From Bugulina stolonifera (Eukaryota > Bryozoa > Gymnolaemata > Cheilostomatida > Bugulidae), in NCBI GenBank assembly GCA_935421135.1, contig OW285187.1:17980429-18044428 (forward strand): a DNA stretch of 64,000 bases. The letters are read 5' to 3'. This document shows positions 1-8,640 of the stretch, piece by piece. Numbering within the stretch: position 1 is the first letter of the stretch; every line of letters starts with the position of its first letter. Both the position numbers and the translations under genes were made by a program. Below the pieces are notes generated by a model, which worked only from the letters and a program-made list of their open reading frames with translations, did not search any database and was not told the DNA's origin.

Positions 1-675
1 ATTGCCTGTGTCATAAATGCGGCCGTGAACTCTGGGTTGGGTTGCCAAGTGGAATTAAAATTCAACAATCTTTTTTCTGCTCAATGATTTCATTTTACCT
101 AGAGTGTCAGTTGTTTAATTGTACATCAAACTCTAATAATAATTATAGTAAAAATCAACATTTTTGCCTATATATTCTAGTATTGGTTTATTTCTGGTGT
201 TTTAGTTTTATATTCTATTTATTTTAAGTGACAAACTTAAAGCCTAAGAAAATTTTGCTGCACCAAAATTAGAAAAATGGTCACCTACGATGCGCTAGTT
301 CATTTTGTAGTTTTAAGTCTAATATGCATAAGTAGACTGGAACTTAGTCAAAAAAGAGCTATTACAAATTATTACACCTATAAGGCGCCAAACGAATTAA
401 AGGTTTTTCATGTTCAAGCTGGCATTCTCCTATTCTAACCAAGATTTACTTAACAAAAAAATTCTCTTTCACATCAAAACAATTTTCATACCTTCCCTAG
501 ACTATCTTGTAATAAAAACAAAATTAAAGTCCAGCATTTTTTTACAAACATGTTTTTTGACATATATACATGTGGCAATAATTTTAAATATGTGTAATAT
601 TATTGTAACATTTCAATTCTATCTGTTCATGATAAAAAATAAGACTAATCGAAATCTAAAATCTATATTTTCAAT
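1..675. other. AT-rich intergenic DNA, no gene seen
   Basis: The stretch is strongly AT-rich. Its open frames are short and of biased composition (Phe, Ile, Leu, Asn), and I recognise no domain, RNA gene or transposon end in it. Confidence 0.5.
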
Positions 676-678
676 GGT

Positions 679-921
679 GTCCCAACTTGCCCCACACCTG
701 TCCCAACTTACCCCGCCAGTGGGGTAAGTTGGGACGTTTGACATGCGCTGCCAAATCATGGATTACCGCACTATGCTGACTTATCAATGTGTGTGCTTCA
801 GGCTATAGTTAGACAACATATTAAAGTATCTCCATGCAAAAAATGGTGATGCTATGACCTCTAGACTCCGTATTATTCCCAAAAAACCAAAAATTGTCCC
901 AACTTACCCCGCTCTCCCCTA
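679..921. repeat. Inverted-repeat transposon remnant with GGGGTAAGTTGGGAC motif
   Basis: The 15-mer GTCCCAACTTACCCC occurs at 700-714 and 897-911, with a one-base variant at 679-693. Its reverse complement lies at 721-735, so 700-735 is a perfect 15-bp stem with a 6-nt loop. The right copy continues into GCTCTCCCCTA near 921, which looks like a transposon terminus. No intact left terminus or target duplication was found, so this is called a fragment. Confidence 0.5.
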
Positions 922-1368
922 ATATATCATCTGCAATTATGAACTTCGAAGTTGGATATCGAAACAATCTTAATGTAGCGAAATTTAAGTCGAATTAAAG
1001 TTGAAATCATGTGTGGAAAATTATTTATTCTCTACCGCAAATTTTTTGCAAAATTTCGAACGAAAAGCTGGTGCATTAGTAAACTCATATTTAGCCACCT
1101 TCACCAAAGAATCTTCCAAAAATTGTTCTAATCAAGCCTCTAGGTTATTATTTATGATTATTTGATGGGCATGATGGAAGGGGGTTTACGTTTTGATCAA
1201 TTAGTGATAGGCGGGTTACTGCAAAACCAGCTGAAAATAATACTTTATAAAGCTCGCCTATTAATAGGCCTATAAATATTGAATTGTAGGTTCATCGGCC
1301 TAGTTTTAACCTTATAAAGTGATTTCAATTTGAATCTGTAAGAGTAGAGGGAATCTCTATATTTCCTT
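922..1368. other. Intergenic DNA, nothing recognised
   Basis: AT-rich sequence with no open frame of interest and no identifiable repeat boundary. Confidence 0.4.
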
Positions 1369-1644
1369 CAGTACTGACATAGACTCCCAGTCCCAGGCCT
1401 AGCTTGTACCGATCTATTCTAATCTTTATTTGTTCATTTATAATAATCATTAATATTTTTAATAATCTTAATGCTAATTGCTAATCGACTCCCACAAGAC
1501 AAGTAAGTGACTGTTCAGTCACTTACTTGTCTTGTGGGAGTCGATTAGCATTAAGATTATTAATGATTATATAAAAAAATAAACGAAGATTAGGTTGGTA
1601 CAGGATAGGCCTGGGACTGGGAGTCTACTCTATAATCAGTACTG
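1369..1644. mobile_element. Foldback MITE, near-perfect hairpin
   Basis: Two arms of about 125 bp are inverted copies of each other around the centre at about 1508-1519. The left arm starts at 1369 with CAGTACTGA and runs through AGACTCCCAGTCCCAGG. The right arm mirrors this and ends with TCAGTACTG at 1644. The arms differ only by small gaps and a few substitutions, which suggests a fairly recent origin. It has no coding capacity. The superfamily is unknown, because I see no convincing target duplication. Confidence 0.75.
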
Positions 1645-2056
1645 TTCTGTAGGGCCCGATAAGTACAGTATAAACATGATTACATGTATGTATTTAAAAA
1701 CCAATTTAACACTTTGTTCATTTATCACCACAAGGACGTAAATTATAATGATAACAAGGACGCTCTTTCTCTCTGTTAACATTTTCTCTAAATGCTTACA
1801 TACGTTTTGATGTTTTACTAATGCTCTTGAATTTGATACAAAGAACTTCGATTTTTACTTCATTCTACATTTTGTCCTTCACCTTTGACTGTTGCATGAA
1901 GTGTTAAAAAAGCGGATCGTGACAACACATTGAAACTAGTGCAAGAGATCAAAGCGAATGTGTATTTTTGTAAAACTTTGGAATGAGCGCACAACTCCTA
2001 TTCTTGTTTAATTTCTTGTCAATCTTTCATTCTTGAATCATGGAAAGGTTAATGTC
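1645..2056. other. Intergenic DNA, nothing recognised
   Basis: AT-rich spacer between two small transposons. No gene or repeat could be supported. Confidence 0.4.
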
Positions 2057-2064
2057 CCCCTACA

Positions 2065-2377
2065 CATACTTGCCAAGTGTCCAGATTTTGTCAGGACACC
2101 CCCTGGTTTTGTGCTTGTCCCTACTGATTTTTCAGCTGTCCTGATTCTTTGTCTATGGTGAAAATGTTGCCAAACCTCATAGAACACAAGATACAATCTA
2201 AAATAAGTCATTTACGTTGAAGAGAATATCTTACAAGCTACTAAATAACACTAATTTTGAGTGAAAAGTTTCCTTCAAATAATGTACTCCCAAACTATGT
2301 CCAGGGACTCTGGTGCTTGTCCAGAGGTTTTGAGCCAAAAAGTCCAGATTTTTTGCTCCTGTTCCTTGGCAAGTATG
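2065..2377. mobile_element. hAT-type MITE (CATACTTGCC termini)
   Basis: The element begins CATACTTGCCAAG at 2065 and ends CTTGGCAAGTATG at 2377, giving about 13-bp terminal inverted repeats. The 8-mer CCCCTACA flanks it exactly, at 2057-2064 and 2378-2385. An 8-bp duplication is the hallmark of hAT transposition. At 313 bp it encodes no transposase, so it would have been mobilised in trans. Confidence 0.85.
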
Positions 2378-2727
2378 CCCCTACATTGCCTGGAGTTTTG
2401 CTGATAAAAAGTCTCTGTACTTACCATACCACCAGTGGCGGATCCAGGAATAGAGTAAGGGTGGTGCAAAATCGACAGTTGGGGCTTTTCTTAAGGTAAA
2501 ACTTCAGTTTTAATGTGCGGCGCGCTTTGTGCCCTGTCACACTGCATTGCAGCGTTCCTTCCTGCGGGGGTTTGGGGGCGCTGTAAGCCCTCAACGAGGT
2601 CCGGGGCAGTGCCCCGGCCGCCAAGCAAAATCCTGGCATCTGTGGGTCCAGGAGGACCTAAGAGCCAGTTCAGTTCATTCAGTTAAATGAGTTGGTGGCA
2701 AGTTGAGGTAGGTTGAATAGTAGTAAC

Positions 2728-4137
2728 CAGTGCTTTTTTGTAGGGGGCTCTCTGGGCTCCCGGGAGCCCTTTCAAAAAATCATGGTATGTTGAGTGGGCT
2801 CCCGGGAGCCCTGTCAACAAATTGCCACCTTTCAGCTTAAAAAGTAGCCGTAGCCATAGCCAGGCATCATGCACCCTATTAGGAATATACATGTACCTGG
2901 TACATATGCATGTATATCAATATGCTATGGTAAACCCCAATGTTGACTCACGATTCCACACTATTTAACATACATGTACATGTATGTATTGCAGTGAGCA
3001 GCCAGCTAAGGAGGATAGCTAACCTTGCATGTGTTACTAGACTGAATGTGCTTTAAAAGGCTGATCCAATGCATTTGTGAATAATATATATAATTATATT
3101 TTTTTACCATTTCCATTTACCATTTCCTTGGACTGCAATAAAGAAACTTTTATATACTTTGTAGTGCTTTTAACTAGGAATCTATTAGCCGAAACCTAGA
3201 GTAACTAGCATAGGGCCATACCCATGAGGTTATCAACAGAAAAAGGAACACTCGGACCTACGGGTCATAATAATAAGCAGCAAGTAGCTCATCTATCACT
3301 TAGTGCATAGACCACTTTCGGTCCCTCCCACATGACTACAAGTGTACGCAAGAACTTTACAAAATAACATCTCAACGTCAGCAAAAACCAAAAAGAGCTG
3401 CGAGATGAGGCATTTAGCTTTCAGCATTTATCAACATCAGACTGGCAGCGATTAGCTTGAGAACTATAAAAGCTGTGCGGAGCTCTCTCTATAGTCTCTT
3501 TTCTTAGAGACACTATAACCTCTAACCTGCTCATTTATACATTTGGTCCTCCACTGGAGACCCTATGTCATGCTGCATTAAAACATGGTGGAGAAAAGGG
3601 AGGCACAGTGCAATCGACGAAAATGCCAAACGAGAGACAGAAGTCCAGCACAATGGGGATGAACAATTTCCTATCGTCTGGGAAATCTCAGCAAAATAAC
3701 TCTAATCACTTATATGACATTAATGTATAGGACGTCTCGTATGCAAGGAATTTGTCTTTTGAGCAATCAGAGACTTGTTTAACATCCATGAAAATAAATA
3801 CCAGCTCCTCACCGGGATTGAACCGGGCACCTCTACGGCATCTAATCGCCTAGTGCAGTAGGCGGAACATACTACTGCTACACCAGCTCAGCTCAGCTCA
3901 GGAAGCTTTGCCAGGGAGCAGTGCAGATATGCTCTGAGCTAACTGCACACAACGCACCCCTCATATTACGGCCTCGTTGCTATATATTCCGCAAAACATT
4001 TGACCGTGAGTTCTACATGTATAATAATGTCAAGCAATGTAATAGGAGTGCTATGTAGCATGTGCAAAGTTGAGAGTGTGGAGGGAATCTGAAATTTGTA
4101 GGGAGCCCCCTCAACTGATCTTACAAAAAAAGCACTG
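2728..4137. mobile_element. Nested hAT-type element with exact 8-bp duplication
   Basis: The termini CAGTGCTTTTTTGTA (2728) and its inverted counterpart ending TTTTTTGCACTG-like at 4137 enclose 1410 bp. The 8-mer GTAGTAAC flanks it exactly at 2720-2727 and 4138-4145. Just inside the left end are two copies of GGGCTCCCGGGAGCCC-like palindromic sequence. No transposase is encoded. It lies inside an older hAT, so it inserted later, and it carries a tRNA-like segment at 3803-3892. Confidence 0.85.
3803..3892 (-). repeat. tRNA-derived sequence (SINE head or tRNA relic)
   Basis: On the minus strand a box-A-like TGGTGTAGCAGTAG is followed about 50 nt later by box B GGTTCAATCC. A short stem (CGCCT/AGGCG) lies where the anticodon arm would be, and the T arm has four of five pairs. 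The putative acceptor strands match at only about four of seven positions. The spacing between anticodon and T arms suggests a long variable arm. It is more likely a tRNA-derived SINE head or a decayed tRNA than a working gene. Confidence 0.5.
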
Positions 4138-4378
4138 GTAGTAACTAACCTATAATTGTTTTGTTTTAAAGCAAAACATAAATGATAATAAATAATAACT
4201 ATTTATTCAATGAACAATATAATTATATAAGCAAAATGAATAAAAATATTTATCTTTTTATCTATTCTATGGGCCGGCCTAGAAATAAATAGAATAGATA
4301 AAAAGTTTTTTGTGACTAAGATTTGACAATGATGCCCATTCAACTCCGACTTATAAATGGCACAAATGGTTGGAATAT

Positions 4379-5331
4379 TGTAATGTTTTGAGCTGTGTTA
4401 CAGACCAGTGCCGATATGGCACGGGTATGGGAAGGGCTTGGAGGTTGGTAGAGGACGACCAAGTAACCTTCCACACATTACATAAAGAGTGAACAGTTAG
4501 TTAGTGCTCTTGTAATTATGTATCTTGACGTAGGCTGATGCTGAGACTCATCTAAGAGTCCAGGGTCGACGTAGGTCTGTAGAGTTTGTACTCCAAAGGA
4601 GTGTAGAAAGAAGTTCTGATAATCTAGGGACTTAGGCCCGACGCTAGATTCATATAGAATCCAGGATCGACTAAAGCCCGTAGATGTAGACTCACAAGGA
4701 GTGTAGAAAGAGATGCTTATACGAGTATGGAGTGCGCTCGAGCCGCTTAGGTCTAAGGAGACCTGTGGGTTTGAGTTAGGAAATGTTGCTTTATTCAAGC
4801 GCAATCAACAACTGATTTGATACAGAAAATGTGCTGGCTTTTATACTAAATACACTTCCGGAAAAAGGTACGATAAGGTATCGGGCTAGTACGACAAGGT
4901 ATCGGGCCGGAACTGATGGAACAACATGGAGTAGTTCCGCCCGACGTCGGCCACCAAAAGGGTCGGCCTTGCACAAAAAGTGCTTACAATAGTCCAAAAT
5001 GGATAGTATATAATTATGGGCATGTTTCAAGATATCGGCCCCAAAAAGTGTACAGTAAAAAGACTTAGAATGTATAATCAGGCAAGAGAGGATAATTGCA
5101 TACATAGTAAAGTTAAGCCATGCGTAATTGCGATAACCTGATTGGTTAATAATAACAATAATAGAAGCACACTATACATAAGTAGTTGATTATAATAGTA
5201 GTAATGTTCATGCATGTATAATAAGAGTATATGGATAAGATAATGTCAATGCATGTATGAGTAATATGAGAACAATGTTAATAGTGTGGTTAACCAAGGG
5301 AGACCATCACCACGGAGGCTGATTCACCACA
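4379..5331 (-). mobile_element. Solo LTR, family A, at ATAT site
   Basis: A 953-bp sequence running TGTAATG...CACCACA on the plus strand (TGTGGTGAATCAG...CATTACA when read on the minus strand). It is flanked by ATAT at 4375-4378 and 5332-5335. A poly(A) signal lies on the minus strand at 4790-4795, with a TATA-like run about 50 bp upstream of it. It is homologous to the LTR at 6507-7496. No internal retrotransposon sequence is attached, so it probably arose by LTR-LTR recombination. It is nested in the hAT at 2433-5543. Confidence 0.8.
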
Positions 5332-5720
5332 ATATTTATACATGGATCAAGAAATACGATAACATATCACATGTTTTTGAACCCCTATGCATTACAAAAA
5401 TATATTTCTGTGCTAGGCTGACACACACAGTTGAATAATTAACAAAAATAATCAACAAAACAAAAAAAATTCCAAAATAATTTTTTACTGAAACTTTCAG
5501 TGGTGCAAATGCACCACTTGTACCACCCCTCGATCCGCCCCTGACCACTTACATATATCTGAGGAACTGCAGCGTCAATGGAGTTGTGGGGTGCAGGCAC
5601 CAGTTATCCATGAACCACCAGTCCTTTCAGTGCGGCAACCAGTGCTGGCATAAGACCAGGTGACTTGGGCGCGGCTAACATGATTACTTATCCATACATG
5701 TAGCAAGTCACAGGTAATAT

Positions 5721-6484
5721 TGTAATGTTTTGGGGGGGGGGAGGTTGTATGTGTATGTCGTCCTAAAACGACCCCATGCCAAAAGGAAGAATTTATGAGT
5801 GGTGCTAGGTCTTCTCATTAGATGAAAGATTAACAGGTACTAGTAGTCCAATGACTACTCAAGACGACACACATGGTCCCGAGTAAATGTTTGCTTGCTA
5901 TACTGAGTAAGAGTATGTTCCAACCTAGCAGGAAGTTCGGGAGGCAAGGTTGGGGACCTTGACAACTGGAACGACCTACACTACGAAGTGAAGACTCTGT
6001 CTAAGTAGTATAGAAGTGTCTTTATTGAGATCCAAGCATCAACTGAGACAATGAACATAAAAACAGTGTGCTTTATATACTATTAGAACTTCCGGAGGAA
6101 ATTCCAGTAAATAGACCGACGTAGTGTCGTCCGAGAATTGCACAACAAGATGGCGGCCAGAAGTCCGAGGCCGACCCAAAACATGTCGGGTACAACAAAA
6201 GATGCTTAAAATCATCTAAATCATGTACAAAATGAATATCAAGTAATTCTGAGAGGTCGGCCCTCTTCATATGGGTATAAAATGGATATAATTGCTCAGT
6301 AATGCACATTATAAGCATGTAAGTGTATAGTAATTATAAAGGTATGAGTTAAAATGCAGGTAAGTGCAGTGTGTTAAGGCTAGACAAGTAGAGCTGTGAC
6401 AACTACTTTGTACTTAGGGTGCTATAAGGTCCATCAGGCAAACTGAGGTCGTGTAAGCGAATGTCCTGACTCCTGACCATTACA
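5721..6484 (-). mobile_element. Solo LTR, family B
   Basis: This 764-bp LTR begins TGTAATG and ends CCATTACA. It is preceded by ATAT (5717-5720) and followed by ACAT (6485-6488), probably a mutated duplication. A minus-strand poly(A) signal is at 6021-6026. It is closely similar to the LTR at 54939-55666 and shares repeated GGCCGAC/GTCGGCC words with family A. Confidence 0.75.
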
Positions 6485-6506
6485 ACATAGGTTAGATGGC
6501 ATATAT

Positions 6507-7496
6507 TGTGGTGAAACAGCCTCTGTGGTAATGGTACCTAGGCCAGCCACACTGACATTATAATAGCTGACATTACTTACCTATTCTTATCCATGCATTG
6601 TTATCCATATTCATCTATGCATTCATTATTATCTTATATATACTGCGTGTCTTATATACATATGTAGTAGCAACCAAGCCTTGGGATTACGTTCTATTGC
6701 AACTTGGTTTTTCCCACATTTGTAAATTTATTTAGTAATTGTCTGTTCTTACTTGATTGTGAATTATTAGTCTTTTGCCATTTTATATAGTACCTTCGTG
6801 GCCGACCTTATAGATTTAGCTCATAATTATATACGACATGTTTCTCCTTATTGTAAGCACATTTTGTGCTAAGGCCGACCTTTTATGTGGCCGAGTTGGG
6901 CGGAACCAGACATATTGTTGCGTCAGTTCCGGAGCCGACCCCATGTCGGATGGACGACACCATGTCGGGCTCTTTTGGCCGGAAGTTTGTTATGTATATA
7001 AGGCAGTGCATTTTGTGTTGTAATTCAGTTGTTGATTGCGCTTGAATAAAGCAACATCTCCTAACTCAACCTACAGAGGCTTACTCTTTAGGCGGGTAAC
7101 TCCACCTGAGAATCCTTTGGATTCAGTACGACTCGAGTTCACCTCATACTAGGCTAAGCACATCTCTATCCACCCCTTAGGCTTAGGCCGATCCCGGGTT
7201 CTAATGAACCTAGCGTTGGACTTAGGTTCTCAAGGTTAGACATTCTTTCTCTATACTCCCTCGGAGTATAAACTCTACATGACCTACGTCGGTCCTGAGC
7301 TCCAATGAGTCTCGGCATCGGCCTACGTCTGATATAATCTACAATCTCCACTATAAAAAGCACCCATAAGCCATAACTGTTCACTCTTTTATGTAATGAG
7401 CAGAAGGTACACTTGGTCGGCCTCTACCACCTTCCAAGCCCTTCACATACTTGTAGCCCTCGGCTCTCGTATGCAATAGTACTCAAAAACATTACA
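6507..7496 (+). mobile_element. Solo LTR, family A, at ATAT site
   Basis: A 990-bp LTR starting TGTGGTGAAACAGCC and ending AACATTACA, with ATAT on each side (6503-6506 and 7497-7500). It has a TATA-like TATATAAG at about 6995-7002 and AATAAA at 7045-7050. These mark a plus-strand U3-R-U5 order. The GGCCGAC word is repeated in U3. It is a homologue of 4379-5331 in the opposite orientation. Confidence 0.8.
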
Positions 7497-7505
7497 ATAT
7501 AACAT

Positions 7506-7745
7506 ATGCGGGACTACCTACTGTGGGAGGTCCCAGCAGCTACAGTAGAGGCCACCCTCTGCCAGACATTCCTCTCTGTCCTGTCCTATTCCAACACTGC
7601 CACCTATGTAAATGGCAGGTGGAGTAGCCAGCCTGTTATTATTATAGCAGAGGATAGGCTCTGCAATAGTGATTGTGACACCATAAGGTTTTATTCTTGC
7701 CGCCCAGATGCTTGCTACTCAGGAATGCGGGTTCATTTTCTGTAG
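7506..7745 (+). CDS. Unrecognised open frame, possible exon or relic
   Basis: This 79-codon frame is less AT-rich than its surroundings and has balanced composition, including four cysteines in its last third (motifs such as CNSDCD and SCRPDAC). It begins 10 bp after a solo LTR, so any upstream coding sequence was separated from it by LTR insertion. I recognise no family and see no splice acceptor before it. It could be an exon of a lost gene, a transposon fragment or chance. Confidence 0.25.
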   Translation: MRDYLLWEVPAATVEATLCQTFLSVLSYSNTATYVNGRWSSQPVIIIAEDRLCNSDCDTIRFYSCRPDACYSGMRVHFL

Positions 7746-8579
7746 CGGCCACTCTCTGTAACTGCCCAGAGACATGGCTAGGATAAGTACTCATTTGCAC
7801 TTGTGATTCGCTAATGTTACCAGAGACTTAGAGACATGCTAGATAATTATCTAGCATCTTCCAGGAAGCATAATTGGGCCTTCAGTGAACTAGCTACAGA
7901 AAACAATTCAATGCACTCCCTTTACATGTATAGTTGAAAAAAGATAGAACAGTGTAATATAATAATTGCAAGCACATACAATGTACATGTACGTATATAC
8001 CGATTGTCACCAAATAAACTATTGATCATAATCAAAAGTTACATTCAATGCAGTCCATTTACCTTGTTGGTTAGCATGCAAATGTATATAATGTGTATAA
8101 TAACTAGATAACTCCAGTATGTAGTACCGAATATATAACTCTTTTATTTATGACAAACTAATGAAGAAAAATGCTATTATGTGATAAGATAGAGTAAGCA
8201 ACATAGTGTGTTATGAGTATTAATGATAAATTAAACATTGACTAAGAATTGGACACTATGTAGAATGTACAGTGAAGGCTATGTATACATTGTATGTTTT
8301 TGTGCATAGCTACAATACAGACATTGTGAGCTATACAAGTCATATTGATATTATATGTAGATTTGATTGTAATTAATGCAGAAGAACGAGACTGGGTAGA
8401 AATGTACAACCTATTCATACAACATAAAAAACACTTACACAGTATATTATACACTGTAGCACATTCATAACTCAGCAAGTACATGTGCTGTAAGACTGTC
8501 TGACTATATTCTGTATCTACATGTATGTGTGCTGTGACTGTAACTGTATACCATGTAGAAGATGGACATTTGCCAAAGT
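7746..8579. other. 3' flank of SMC6; intergenic
   Basis: No gene was recognised. A minus-strand AATAAA (plus-strand TTTATT at 8143-8148) lies about 430 bp past the SMC6 stop and is a candidate poly(A) signal. Several other AT-rich positions could serve equally well. ACATGT-type words are frequent. Confidence 0.35.
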
Positions 8580-8640
8580 CTAGCCTCGCTTAGGGTCTGG
8601 CATGCGGAATATGTGTACATAATCATTCACTTCAATTTGA
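8580..8640 (-). CDS. SMC6: SMC6 exon 21 (stop codon)
   Basis: Encodes residues 1045-1064 and the TAG stop at 8580-8582. [12 protein letters not shown] matches the conserved IRILRMSDPERG near the C terminus. The acceptor is TTTTTTTTGTAG, with a strong pyrimidine tract. Confidence 0.9.

Larger units (their letters stand above)
2433..5543. mobile_element. hAT-type element, split by two later insertions
   Basis: The left end CAGTGGCGGATCCAGG (2433) matches the reverse complement of the right end, CAGGGGCGGATCGAGG (ending 5543), at 14 of 16 positions. Such CAG-GGCGGATC-AGG termini are typical of a widespread animal hAT group. Without the nested hAT (2728-4137) and the solo LTR (4379-5331) about 720 bp of its own sequence remains, with no transposase. 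I could not identify a matching 8-bp target duplication at its ends, so the boundaries rest on the inverted repeats. Confidence 0.7.

Noticed and set aside
5550..5720. Minus-strand YAST...GSWITGAC resembling the caspase small-subunit GSWF/I motif
   Set aside because: The spacing between the motifs is too short, a stop follows within a few residues, and no large-subunit sequence is nearby.
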